Positions 42,835 to 51,301 of a DNA stretch of 64,000 bases are shown piece by piece (the stretch's first letter is position 1; every line of letters starts with the position of its first letter). The notes under the pieces were generated by a model, which saw only the letters and a list, made by a program, of their open reading frames with translations, was not told where the DNA came from and did not search any database. A program made the translations under genes and the position numbers. The DNA lies in assembly GCF_016863095.1 (NCBI RefSeq), contig NZ_BOOF01000023.1, forward strand, positions 62,001 through 126,000, written 5' to 3'. The DNA comes from Microbispora siamensis (GTDB taxonomy: Bacteria; Actinomycetota; Actinomycetes; Streptosporangiales; Streptosporangiaceae).

Positions 42835-43923
42835 GTGAGCCTGAGCATCGGCATCGTCGGCCTGCCCAACGTCGGCAAGTCCACGCTTTTCAACGCCCTG
42901 ACCAAGAGCGGGAACGCCCTGGCGGCCAACTACCCGTTCGCCACGATCGAGCCGAACGTGGGCATCGTCGGCGTGCCGGACTCCCGTCTGGACAAGCTGG
43001 CGGAGATCTACAACTCCGCGCGCGTCCTCCCGGCCAAGGTCGAGTTCGTCGACATCGCGGGCCTGGTGAAGGGCGCGTCGGAGGGCCAGGGCAGGGGCAA
43101 CCAGTTCCTCGCCAACATCCGCGAGACCGACGCGATCTGCCAGGTCATCCGGGTCTTCTCCGACCCCGACGTCACGCACGTGGACGGCGAGGTCGCGCCG
43201 GAGCGCGACATCGAGACGATCAACACCGAACTGATCCTCGCCGACCTGCAGACGATCGAGAAGGCGCTGCCCCGCCTGCAGAAGGAGGCGCGCAACAACA
43301 AGGACCGCAAGGTCCTCCTGGAGGCCGCCGAGGCCGCGGCGAAGCTGCTCGACACCGGCACGACCCTGTACGCCGGGGGCAAGGCCGCCGGGATCGACCT
43401 CGCCGACCTGCGCGAGCTCCACCTCCTCACGGCCAAGCCGTTCCTGTACGTCTTCAACCTCGACGCCGACGAGCTGACCGACGCCGACCTGCGGGCCAAG
43501 CTCTCGGCGATCGTGGCGCCGGCGGAGGCCGTGTTCCTCGACGCCAAGATCGAGTCCGAGCTGGTGGAGCTGCCCGACGACGAGGCGCTGGAGCTGCTGC
43601 AGTCGGTCGGCCAGGAGGAGTCGGGCCTCTCCCAGCTCGCCCGGGTCGGCTTCGAGACGCTGGGCCTGCAGACGTACCTGACGGCCGGGCCCAAGGAGGC
43701 CCGGGCCTGGACGATCCGCAAGGGCGCGACCGCTCCCGAGGCCGCCGGGGTCATCCACACCGACTTCCAGCGCGGTTTCATCAAGGCCGAGGTCATCTCG
43801 TTCGACGACCTGGTGGAGGCGGGTTCAATGACCGCCGCCAGGGCGGCGGGCAAGGCTCGCATCGAGGGCAAGGACTACGTGATGCGCGACGGCGACGTCG
43901 TGGAGTTCCGCTTCAACGTCTGA
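42835..43923 (+). CDS. ychF: Redox-regulated ATPase/GTPase YchF
   Basis: 362 residues, the standard length. P-loop GLPNVGKST is near the start, followed by switch segments [16 protein letters not shown] and [26 protein letters not shown] stands where a base-specificity motif lies in classical G proteins, consistent with YchF preferring ATP. A C-terminal TGS domain (about 275-360; [19 protein letters not shown]) ends in the conserved [11 protein letters not shown]. YchF associates with ribosomes and the proteasome-like pathways and affects stress responses. The GTG start with a -10 eight bases upstream indicates a leaderless mRNA. Confidence 0.97.
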   Translation: MSLSIGIVGLPNVGKSTLFNALTKSGNALAANYPFATIEPNVGIVGVPDSRLDKLAEIYNSARVLPAKVEFVDIAGLVKGASEGQGRGNQFLANIRETDAICQVIRVFSDPDVTHVDGEVAPERDIETINTELILADLQTIEKALPRLQKEARNNKDRKVLLEAAEAAAKLLDTGTTLYAGGKAAGIDLADLRELHLLTAKPFLYVFNLDADELTDADLRAKLSAIVAPAEAVFLDAKIESELVELPDDEALELLQSVGQEESGLSQLARVGFETLGLQTYLTAGPKEARAWTIRKGATAPEAAGVIHTDFQRGFIKAEVISFDDLVEAGSMTAARAAGKARIEGKDYVMRDGDVVEFRFNV

Positions 43924-43926
43924 ACG

Positions 43927-44403
43927 TCAGGCGAGGTCGCGGTAGTAGTAGAACATCGGCTCGGCCGCCCCGGGCTCGCTGTTGGCGAAGCCGTGCGCCT
44001 CGTAGAAGCGGCGGGTGTCGGTGTCCTCGCCGTCGACGTTGATCTCGAGCGTCTCCGCGCCGCGTTCCCGTGCGAGGCGGCACGCCTCTTCCAGCAGGGC
44101 GTGCCCGAACCGCTGTCCGCGCATGTCGGGCCGTACGTACAGCTCGTCCAGGATCACGGCCGGACCCTCCTGCCACACGTTGGGCCGGAAGGACAGGACC
44201 GCGACGCCGACGGCCGGTTCGCCGGTGAGAAGGGCGACGAGGCGGTCACCGGCGACCAGCCGGCGGAGGCGTGCCGTGAGCACGTCCGTTCCCGGTGACG
44301 GAGCGTCGAACTCCCGGTTGAAAGCGTCCAGCAACTCCGCGACGACAGCGGCGTCGGACGTCGTCGCCTGCCGTACCAGATGCTCTTGCTGTGGTATGGC
44401 CAC
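43927..44403 (-). CDS. GNAT-family N-acetyltransferase
   Basis: 158 residues from a GTG at 44403 with AAGG 9 bases upstream; longer in-frame starts exist but add non-conserved sequence. The acetyl-CoA site is seen in LDELYVRPDMRGQRFGHALL (Arg/Gln-x-x-Gly-x-Gly/Ala pattern), and the C-terminal VDGEDTDTRRFYEAHGF is typical of the fold. Substrate unknown. It is convergent with ychF (3 bases apart) and divergent from the sigma-factor gene. Confidence 0.85.
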   Translation of the reverse strand: MAIPQQEHLVRQATTSDAAVVAELLDAFNREFDAPSPGTDVLTARLRRLVAGDRLVALLTGEPAVGVAVLSFRPNVWQEGPAVILDELYVRPDMRGQRFGHALLEEACRLARERGAETLEINVDGEDTDTRRFYEAHGFANSEPGAAEPMFYYYRDLA

Positions 44404-44501
44404 CTCTGCAACCTTCCTGCTCTGCCCGGCGGACTGCACGCTATTTTCGAGCATCCGGGGAAGAGGCGGTGACCATTCCCGCCCCGGCCGCGTCTGGTCT
44501 G

Positions 44502-44516
44502 TTGTGACAGACACAA
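44502..44516. promoter_or_regulatory. Inverted repeat upstream of the sigma-factor gene
   Basis: TTGTG-ACAGA-CACAA is an inverted repeat about 14-20 bases before the likely start of the sigma-factor gene. It may be an operator or part of an autoregulated promoter. Confidence 0.35.
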
Positions 44517-44529
44517 GAACGCGGGGGGC

Positions 44530-44991
44530 ATCATCATCGAGGAGCTGTACCGCGAGCACTGGGCGCTCGTGTGCGGGTTCCTGTTACGCCGCACCCGCGA
44601 TCCCCACCTCGCCGAGGACCTGGCCCAGGAGACGTTCGTCAAGGCGACCAGGGCGCTGCTCGGCTGGCGCGGCGGGAACCCGGCCGCGTGGCTGCTCACC
44701 ATCGCCCGCAACGTCCTGGTCGACCACGTCCGGCGCCACCGCCGGGAGCTGGGCCTGCCCCACCCCGACGAGCTCGGCGTGCCCCCGCTGCACATCGAGT
44801 CGCTGGCCGTACGCGACGTCCTCGACCGGCTGCCCGAGGAGCACCGCAGGCTGCTCACCCTGGTCTACTTCGAGGGGTTCTCACTGGTCGAGGTGGCCGC
44901 GATGACCGGCAAGAAGCACACCACTGTCAAGACGGCCGTGTGGCGGGCCAGAGCGGCCTTCGCCGATCTCTACGGAGGTCCTCATGACTGA
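44530..44991 (+). CDS. ECF-type RNA polymerase sigma factor with non-standard start
   Basis: About 153 residues. Region 2 (LYREHWALVCGFLLRRTRDP, then HLAEDLAQETFVKA) and region 4 (LPEEHRRLLTLVYFEGFSLV followed by a helix-turn-helix ending HTTVKTAVWRARAAF) are clear. The family N-terminus starts at ELYREHW, but upstream of it the frame has only ATC ATC ATC, preceded by GGGGGG (44523-44528); no ATG, GTG or TTG occurs in frame back to the stop at 44470. The first standard start is GTG 44569, which would cut into region 2.1 and lacks a ribosome site. Initiation at an AUC is therefore proposed. The gene overlaps the next by 8 bases, a sigma/anti-sigma arrangement. Confidence 0.75.
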   Translation: MIIEELYREHWALVCGFLLRRTRDPHLAEDLAQETFVKATRALLGWRGGNPAAWLLTIARNVLVDHVRRHRRELGLPHPDELGVPPLHIESLAVRDVLDRLPEEHRRLLTLVYFEGFSLVEVAAMTGKKHTTVKTAVWRARAAFADLYGGPHD

Positions 44992-45907
44992 CGACGATCT
45001 GCCGCTGCCGATGCCCGACTTCGATCCCAAGGCGACGCGCCGGGCCGTCCGGCGGGGAGTCGCCCGCACTGCGATCACGGTGCTGGCGGCACTGCTCATC
45101 CTCGTTCTGGCGGCGACGGTGGGCTCCGGCGTGGTCCAGCGGCGCGGTGACCGGGAACAGCGCATGACCGACGTACTGGGCACCGCTTTCAAGATCTACA
45201 ACCCCGCCTACGACATCGAAATCCGGGAGCGGGGTGCCACCACACCGCTGTCGATGTCGTTCACCGTGGCCGCCAGGCCCATGCGGGCCGTCGGGGGTTT
45301 CGTCGAGGGGTACGGCGGCGTCGAGCACGTCGTCACCCAGGACTTCTTCGGCCACGTGGGCAGGCTGCCGCTCGGCAACTACGCCGGCACCACGCTGAGC
45401 ATGGCGCTGATGAACGTGGGGACGGGCAACCAGCCCAAGGAGGACAGCCGCAAGGTGCTGGCCAGGCTCCCGGAGGGGCTCAACGCGCTGGCGGTGGTCG
45501 AGTTCGCCAAGCCGCTCACCACCGATGAGCTGGTCGCCTTCACCGCCACGTACAAGTCGCATGCCGACAAGGTGGTCTTCGAGCGGCGTCCCAGGTCGAT
45601 CCCCATCACCTGGGGAGGGCCGACGATGTGGGACAGGGCCCCGATGCCGGGAGAGCCCGACGAGCCGATCACGTCGGACCTCGCGAACTTCCGCCGTTGG
45701 GTCGGCATCCTCAAGGACTACGACGACGACAACCTGCACGACTTCGATCTGAGTCTGGCCCGGCTGCGCAAGGCCGCGAACGACGGCCTGGCCTACGCCT
45801 ACGTCGACCCGTTCACGACGATCGGGGAGCTGCGGAAGATCATCGAGGATCCGCTGGTCCGGACGGTCCGCGTCGCGGACGTCACCTACGACCTCGAACG
45901 GCCCTGA
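44984..45907 (+). CDS. Membrane anti-sigma factor (sigma-regulator type)
   Basis: 307 residues. A short cytoplasmic N-terminus (about 1-28), one transmembrane helix (about 29-50; TAITVLAALLILVLAATVGS), then an external domain of about 250 residues. The C-terminal half (LNALAVVEFAKPLTTDELVA onward, then WVGILKDYDD and VADVTYDL) resembles the sigma-factor-regulator C-terminal family found with ECF sigma factors in Gram-positive bacteria. It overlaps the sigma gene by 8 bases, so the two are co-translated. The usual zinc-binding anti-sigma motif (HxxxCxxC) is absent. Signal sensed unknown. Confidence 0.72.
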   Translation: MTDDDLPLPMPDFDPKATRRAVRRGVARTAITVLAALLILVLAATVGSGVVQRRGDREQRMTDVLGTAFKIYNPAYDIEIRERGATTPLSMSFTVAARPMRAVGGFVEGYGGVEHVVTQDFFGHVGRLPLGNYAGTTLSMALMNVGTGNQPKEDSRKVLARLPEGLNALAVVEFAKPLTTDELVAFTATYKSHADKVVFERRPRSIPITWGGPTMWDRAPMPGEPDEPITSDLANFRRWVGILKDYDDDNLHDFDLSLARLRKAANDGLAYAYVDPFTTIGELRKIIEDPLVRTVRVADVTYDLERP

Positions 45908-46253
45908 GACGGCCGGGACCCCGGCGATCACGGCGGACAATCCCAGGCTGCTCTGCCGTACAAGGGGCCGCAAACCGCCTGACCGGCATCACCAGCCGCA
46001 GCCCTCCCTCCGGTCAGATCCTCCATGGCCAGCGGAAACGCTTGGGCCAACTGCCCTAGACGCATTCGTGAGGCTCGTTGAAGCATCGAGATGAGGCCGT
46101 TTGGCGCATAGTCGCCGTATGAATCCCTTTTCGTGACAAATCTCTCCGGTGCCGTAATCCGGCATGGCGGAAGGGGAGGCGGCCGAATTCGGGCACCGGG
46201 AAAAGCCCAGGTGGCCTGACCTGGCGAGGCCCGATCGGGCCCAAGGAGGGACT
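45908..46253. other. 346-base intergenic region before a secreted-protein gene
   Basis: No RNA gene or clear hairpin was seen. A moderately AT-rich part (46080-46165) probably holds the promoter of the downstream gene, and AAGGAGGG (46243-46250) is its strong ribosome site. Confidence 0.4.
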
Positions 46254-46868
46254 ATGCATCGGAAATCCACACAGCCGGCTCTCGCGGCGATTTTCGCCTC
46301 GACGCTCACGGCAGGCGCGGTCGCGCTGCTCGGCGGCACCGCCTCCGCGGCCACCGGCGCTCCGGGAGCGGCGTGGGCGCCGCAGGCGAGCGAGCCCGGC
46401 GGTTCGGTGCGCGCGACGTCGTACACGACCATCCGCGAGCCGCTGCTGGCGACCGAGGACCTACCCCTGGCGGGTTTGGTCACCGGGCTGGTCACGGAGG
46501 CGGAGTTCCCGGCCGCGGGTGCGCCGATGGAGCAGTCGGCGGAGGAGGCCCGGCAGAGCATCAGGGACGAGGCGAGCCGCGCCACACAGCAGATCATGCG
46601 GGACGCGGCGAGCGCGCAGCAGCGCATCGAGCAGATGTCCCAGAGCGCGCAGCAGCGGGTGTCGGAGCAGGCGCAGTCACAGTCGCAGTCGTCGGCGAGT
46701 CAGTCGCAGAGCTCCTCGCTGCCGGAGAGCGCTCCGGGTAGCGCTCTGGGCAGTGCTCCGGAGAGCGTCCCGCCCGCGATCTCGGGTCCGGAGAGCGTCC
46801 CGCCGGCGGGCATCCCGCCGGCTTCGAGTGAGTCGTCCTCCTCGTCCTCCTCCGAGGCGTGCCAGTGA
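46254..46868 (+). CDS. Secreted Ser/Gln/Glu-rich protein, unknown function
   Basis: 204 residues with AAGGAGGG 3 bases before the ATG. A signal peptide (about 1-33, ending TASAAT) is followed by a short linker, an amphipathic helical stretch (about 85-140; SAEEARQSIRDEASRATQQI and similar heptad-like turns), and a low-complexity tail of Ser, Gln, Pro and Glu with a PESVPPA-type repeat. The final residues are CQ after a Ser run. It is not recognisable as a known family. It ends before a strong terminator and precedes the secretion-like operon; a link to that operon is possible but unsupported. Confidence 0.65.
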   Translation: MHRKSTQPALAAIFASTLTAGAVALLGGTASAATGAPGAAWAPQASEPGGSVRATSYTTIREPLLATEDLPLAGLVTGLVTEAEFPAAGAPMEQSAEEARQSIRDEASRATQQIMRDAASAQQRIEQMSQSAQQRVSEQAQSQSQSSASQSQSSSLPESAPGSALGSAPESVPPAISGPESVPPAGIPPASSESSSSSSSEACQ

Positions 46869-46892
46869 GGGCGCGGGCGTAGTTCGCGACAC

Positions 46893-46919
46893 GACGGCCC
46901 CGCTCCGCGCGGGGCCGTC
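46893..46919 (+). terminator. Strong hairpin terminator after the secreted-protein gene
   Basis: GACGGCCCCGC pairs perfectly with GCGGGGCCGTC around a 5-base loop, 24 bases after the stop codon. Confidence 0.8.
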
Positions 46920-47245
46920 CGATGTCCGGCGGCGGGGGACCGGGGCGGAGCGCACGGTCGCTTTCGTTATGCCTGCGAGCTGCGAAGACAGCAATAGGTG
47001 GCGCTTAGGTAATCGATGCCCCCGCTGGCCAGGCGTAACGTGCTTTTCCGCGGAGTGGATAGCTGTGGGGCGTCTCTACGGGATGTAGACCCGGTTTGCT
47101 CGGTCGCGGCGATGCTTGCACCATGGGCGTGGCTTACCTGGAAGAATTGGCGAGACCGCTAGGGTGAATACTTCAATGCGGTTAACCGGATCGAGAGCAA
47201 GAGGAAACCGCGCCAGCCGGAGGGATCGGCGCGAGCGGAGGCGTG
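46920..47245 (+). promoter_or_regulatory. 326-base upstream region of the type IV secretion-like operon
   Basis: The region is less GC-rich than the genes. A possible promoter is TTGGCG (47147-47152) with TACTTC (47169-47174) 16 bases on. The remaining 70 bases to the first gene are a purine-rich leader ending in GGAGG before the ATG. No riboswitch was recognised. Confidence 0.35.
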
Positions 47246-48256
47246 ATGGCTCGCAGGTCAGACGTCCAGCAGGATCCTCGGATCGCTGGCGACCCTGACC
47301 CGTACCCACTGGAAGGCTTCGAGGCGGCGAGTGCCGCGCACGGCACGGCCCCCCGCCGCAGAGGCTGGAGCGGCGGTGGCGGCCGCTGGCTCGTCTGGAC
47401 CGGCCGGGTCATCCTCTGGGCACTGATCGTCGTCATCGTGGTCAACGGCGTCCGCGCCCCGTTCGAACGGCTGACGCAGGACGACCCTGCCGGTGTGACC
47501 CCCACCGGCACGGCCACGTCCGGGTTCCCGGCGACCGAGGCCGCGGCCTTCGCCAACCAGTTCGCGGCGGTCTACCTCAACTACGACGCGGCCAACCCCC
47601 AGCAGCGCGCGGAACGGCTGAAGTCGTTCCTGCCGGAAGGCGCCGACGAGCAGTTCGGCTGGAACGGCTACGGCCGCATGTCGGCGGGGGCCTTCCAGTT
47701 CGCCGGGATCGACGTGGTCGACGACCACAACGCCCGTGTGACCGTGACGTACCAGTCCGGGGGCAGCCGGGGTCTGCTGTCCGTGCCGGTCTACTACGAC
47801 AACGGCAGGTTCGTGGTCTCCGCCCAGCCGGCTCTGCTGCCCGCGCCGGGCCCGGCGGGCCTGCCGCAGCTTCCCGACCCCGACCGCGACTCCGCCACCG
47901 AGGCCGAACTGCGTCCCCAGCTCGAAGGCTTCTTCAAGGCGTACGCCGCGGGCAACCAGGTCGACCTCCAGCGGTACGTCACGAGCGGGGTGACCGTCAA
48001 CGGGTTCAACGGCGAGTTCACTCTTGCCGAGTTGAAGGACGTGGTGGTTCCGCCGGGCGGCGCCGACAGCAGGAAGGTCACGGCGGTGGTCGTGTGGGCG
48101 GTGGCGTCCGGACAGTCGACGGCGGTGGCGAGCCCGTCGCAGGATCCGGCGGCGCAGCCGGCCGGTCTCGAGCAGGCCTATCAGTTGACGATCGAAAAGC
48201 AGGGCGGCAAGTGGTTCGTCAGGGACATCCAGGGTGCGAACCGGTCCGTGGGGTAG
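47246..48256 (+). CDS. TcpC/VirB8-like conjugation-type protein
   Basis: 336 residues; GGAGG lies 4 bases before the ATG. A cytoplasmic N-terminus with an Arg/Gly-rich patch, one transmembrane helix (about 47-68; WLVWTGRVILWALIVVIVVN), then two NTF2-like external domains (about 95-205 and 215-330). This matches TcpC of pCW3 and Orf13 of Tn916, which form part of the envelope channel. It is the first gene of the operon ending near 58485. In conjugative elements the family contacts the PrgI-like and VirB6-like proteins, both encoded here. Confidence 0.8.
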   Translation: MARRSDVQQDPRIAGDPDPYPLEGFEAASAAHGTAPRRRGWSGGGGRWLVWTGRVILWALIVVIVVNGVRAPFERLTQDDPAGVTPTGTATSGFPATEAAAFANQFAAVYLNYDAANPQQRAERLKSFLPEGADEQFGWNGYGRMSAGAFQFAGIDVVDDHNARVTVTYQSGGSRGLLSVPVYYDNGRFVVSAQPALLPAPGPAGLPQLPDPDRDSATEAELRPQLEGFFKAYAAGNQVDLQRYVTSGVTVNGFNGEFTLAELKDVVVPPGGADSRKVTAVVVWAVASGQSTAVASPSQDPAAQPAGLEQAYQLTIEKQGGKWFVRDIQGANRSVG

Positions 48257-48306
48257 CGCATGCCCGGCAAAGACATCGCTGATCCATACCCCCGGGAGGG
48301 CGAGAG

Positions 48307-48594
48307 TTGATACTGAAGACCATCGCGGACCACGTCCTTGATCTGGCAGCGCCGTCACCGGCGCCGACGACGGGCATCAACACCGAAGGTCTCGCCGACT
48401 TCCTCCGGAAGTTCTTCGCTCCGCTCTTCCTCGCGGTCGTCTCCGTCGTGGCGATCTTCTTCCTCTTCACCCGCGAGATCACCAGGTTCGTCCAGTTCAT
48501 CATCCTGGCGATCGCGATCGGAGTGATCTTCTACGTTCCCAACATCATCGAGGTGACGGCGAAGGCGATCGCGGGCGCGCTCGGCATCAAGTGA
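48307..48594 (+). CDS. Small two-helix membrane protein of the secretion operon (TcpD/VirB2-like position)
   Basis: 95 residues from a TTG start with GGGAGGGCGAG upstream. A Pro-rich N-terminal tail is followed by two hydrophobic helices (about 38-56 and 62-90; LFLAVVSVVAIFFLF and FIILAIAIGVIFYVP). Size and layout resemble TcpD of pCW3 and also pilin-like VirB2/TrbC proteins, but no cleavage motif is seen. It lies between the VirB8-like and PrgI-like genes, as in Tcp loci. Confidence 0.65.
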   Translation: MILKTIADHVLDLAAPSPAPTTGINTEGLADFLRKFFAPLFLAVVSVVAIFFLFTREITRFVQFIILAIAIGVIFYVPNIIEVTAKAIAGALGIK

Positions 48595-48616
48595 TCGGGC
48601 GGAGAGGAGGTTCGGG

Positions 48617-51271
48617 GTGGATCTGCCCACATATACCAATATCTGGCGCATTGAGAAGCGGCTGTACAAGCTGTACGACCTACGGCTGCCAATGCCGCTT
48701 CCGGTCGTCTGGATCGGTGTGTTCGTGGGTGTCTCCGTGCCGTGGTGGGTCTTCCTCTACCTGATCGGACTGCCGTTCGCGGCCCCCTGGCACGTCATCT
48801 ACCTCGTTCCTCCAGGCGTGCTCACCTGGCTCTCCACCCGTCCCGTCATCGAGAGCAAGCGCCTCACCGAGTTGCTCCAGTCGCAGCTCCGCTACATGAG
48901 CGAGCCCCGCACGTGGTGCCGCATGGCCCCGTTCGACGAGCCGGACGAGGTCGCCTTCACGGCGCGTGTCTGGCGGACCACGCCGCCGGTCGCGGCGGCG
49001 CACGCGAAGGCGGCCCGCAAGGCGCGCCGCGGGGTCTCGGTCAAGGTGCCCGTCCCGAAGGTTCCCAGGACCGGCGCACGGGCGGCCTCGGGCGCCGCCG
49101 CGCGAGTGGGCGCGCACCAGGTGGACCCCTCGCGTGTCGTACGCCCGGCCGTGGCGGCCGCGGCGGCTGCCGCCGCACCGGTCACCGACACACCCCCCAC
49201 TACCTCCTCCCGCAGCGGTGCCGCCGCCCGGGCCGGTGCCACCGGTGACCGCGTCTTCTACCTCGCGGAACCGCCCGCGCTCCCGGCGCAGCCGCAGACC
49301 GGCCACGTCACCGGCCCGGATCGCGAACGCGACCCGCATGAGGGACACGGCGAGGGACATGACGTCCACGAGAGCCACGAGAGTCACCAGAGCGATGAGG
49401 GGCAGGAGCAGGGCTCTGGCCGCCAGGCGCCCCCTGCCGCTCCCGCCGAGGCTTCGGAGGCGCCGGCCGTCCCGCCCATCGGCACCGAGACGCTGCGCCG
49501 CCTGCGCAGGCTCGCCGCCTCGGCCGAACCCCGCCCCGTACGGCAGTCCGGTGTGGCCTCCTTCACCGAGCCGGCCACGGGAGAGCCGGTGCACGAGCCG
49601 GTGCGCGAGTCGGTGCACGAGGAGCGGCCTCGCGACGAGCGCGCGCACGACGCCGAGGCCGATGGGGAGGGCGCCGACGACCTGAGCGTCCCTGACCCGG
49701 TCCCTCCCGCCGACACCGACGCCTCCGACGCCTCCGACGACACTCCCCACACCGCCGATGCCGCAGCGGCGCCGCAGGGGCCCGAGGCGGAGTCCGCGCC
49801 CCCCGTGGGCGTAGGCACCTCGCCCGGCGATGACGCGGGCCGGGAGAACCCGGCGCATCGGGACGCCGAGGCGCTTGAGCAGCATCGCAAGGGCCGTCCG
49901 CCGCGGCTCGTGCGCCCCCGCGTGCCGGACGAGGACGTGGCGGCCGAGCGGGCCGCGATGGAGGAGGTGGCGTCCGCGGCGGCTCCTCCGGCACCGGCTC
50001 CCGTGAAGGCCGCCGAAGTCACGGAGGTCGCGGAGGCCGCGGAGGTCACGCAGGACACGCAGGACACGCCCACCTGGATCAGGCCGTCCCGTACGCCGCA
50101 GGAGGTTCCGGACGAGGCCGGTTCCGGCGCGCACTCTGCCGCTCACCCCGCGCGGGAGGGGACGCATGCGCCGGGGTCCAGGCCGTACGAGAGCGCCACG
50201 GGCAAGGGGGACGTGACGCCGCCTCCGGCGGGTCCGGCGGCAGTGTCGATCCGGGCCGTGCCCGCGGGGCCCCGCGCGGTCGGCCCGGCAGGTCCCGCCC
50301 GGCCGTCGCTGCCCACCCCGGGGACGACCACCCCCGGCAGGCCGGCGCACGAGGAGCCGCCGCGGCTGCGCCGCGTCGAGGCCGTCGTCGGGCGTGACAC
50401 CTCGGGCGGCTGGCGGCGGCTGGCACAGGTCGTCGTGGGCGGCAGCCGTACGGACGGCATGGAGGTCGACGAGGCCCGCACCCGCATCCCGCTCACCACG
50501 AGCAGGCGGATCATGGTGCTCGGCTGCACCGGCGGCGCCGGGCAGACCACCACGGCGTTAATGCTGGGCCACACACTGGCCCGTTATCGAGACGACCGCG
50601 TGCTCGCGCTCGACGCGAACACCGGAGAGGACACGCTCACGACGAGGATCGCCGCCGAGTCCCCCGAGACGCTGAGCTCGCTCATCGAGGGCTCGGAAGA
50701 GGTGACCGGCTACCTCGGCATGCGGGCGTACACGACGCGCTGCGAATCGGGACTGGAGGTCGTCGGGGCGGACACCGACGACCGGGTGACGCAGCGCCTG
50801 GCGGAACGCGCGTTCCTGGCCGACTGGCGCAGGACGCTCGCCGCGCTCGACCGGCACTACCGGCTTACCGTGATCGACCCCGCGGCCGCGCTGGCGGCCC
50901 GGCTCCTGCCGTACGCCGACCAGCTCGTGCTGGTCGCCCCCGCGAGCGAGGACGCCTCCGAGGCGGTGGCGATGACCTACGAGTGGCTCGACGGGCACGG
51001 CTGCTCCGACCTGCGGCGTCGCGCCGTGATGGTGATCAACGGCGTGAGCCGCCGCAGCCTCCCCGACGTGGAGCAGGCCGAGGCGGTGGCCAGCGGCCGG
51101 TGCCGGGCGATCGTCCGGGTGCCCTGGGAGGACGAGCTGGCCCCCGGGCGGCCGGGACCGGTCGACGTCAATCACCTCCGAATGGGCGGCCGCAGGGCGT
51201 ACGTTGCGCTTGCGGGTGTGATCGTGAGCGGCCTGGCGGCTGTCCAGGCCAAGCAGGAGGTGGCCAGATGA
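48617..51271 (+). CDS. PrgI-like membrane protein fused to a degenerate MinD/ParA-like domain
   Basis: 884 residues from a GTG with GGAGAGGAGG upstream. The N-terminus (about 1-100) has two transmembrane helices in a PrgI/TcpE-like context (LPMPLPVVWIGVFVGVSVPW; LIGLPFAAPWHVIYLVPPGV). A disordered linker rich in Ala, Pro, Glu, Asp and Arg spans about 125-600. The C-terminal 250 residues are a SIMIBI-class domain: GCTGGAGQTTT at 636-646 aligns with the ParA P-loop K-G-G-x-G-K-T-T, but the signature Lys is Thr638 and the P-loop Lys is Gln643; Asp residues in LALDANTG and LTVIDPA are kept. The domain is probably unable to hydrolyse ATP. The fusion couples a membrane component to a positioning-type pseudo-ATPase. 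Confidence 0.72.
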   Translation: MDLPTYTNIWRIEKRLYKLYDLRLPMPLPVVWIGVFVGVSVPWWVFLYLIGLPFAAPWHVIYLVPPGVLTWLSTRPVIESKRLTELLQSQLRYMSEPRTWCRMAPFDEPDEVAFTARVWRTTPPVAAAHAKAARKARRGVSVKVPVPKVPRTGARAASGAAARVGAHQVDPSRVVRPAVAAAAAAAAPVTDTPPTTSSRSGAAARAGATGDRVFYLAEPPALPAQPQTGHVTGPDRERDPHEGHGEGHDVHESHESHQSDEGQEQGSGRQAPPAAPAEASEAPAVPPIGTETLRRLRRLAASAEPRPVRQSGVASFTEPATGEPVHEPVRESVHEERPRDERAHDAEADGEGADDLSVPDPVPPADTDASDASDDTPHTADAAAAPQGPEAESAPPVGVGTSPGDDAGRENPAHRDAEALEQHRKGRPPRLVRPRVPDEDVAAERAAMEEVASAAAPPAPAPVKAAEVTEVAEAAEVTQDTQDTPTWIRPSRTPQEVPDEAGSGAHSAAHPAREGTHAPGSRPYESATGKGDVTPPPAGPAAVSIRAVPAGPRAVGPAGPARPSLPTPGTTTPGRPAHEEPPRLRRVEAVVGRDTSGGWRRLAQVVVGGSRTDGMEVDEARTRIPLTTSRRIMVLGCTGGAGQTTTALMLGHTLARYRDDRVLALDANTGEDTLTTRIAAESPETLSSLIEGSEEVTGYLGMRAYTTRCESGLEVVGADTDDRVTQRLAERAFLADWRRTLAALDRHYRLTVIDPAAALAARLLPYADQLVLVAPASEDASEAVAMTYEWLDGHGCSDLRRRAVMVINGVSRRSLPDVEQAEAVASGRCRAIVRVPWEDELAPGRPGPVDVNHLRMGGRRAYVALAGVIVSGLAAVQAKQEVAR

Positions 51272-51301
51272 GGGGCGAGCGAGGAAGCTGGTGAGAGGTC
51301 G

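Noticed and set aside
46960-47110. c-di-AMP (ydaO-type) riboswitch upstream of the secretion operon
   Set aside because: Considered because wall hydrolases in actinobacteria often carry one, but the conserved core sequences are not visible.
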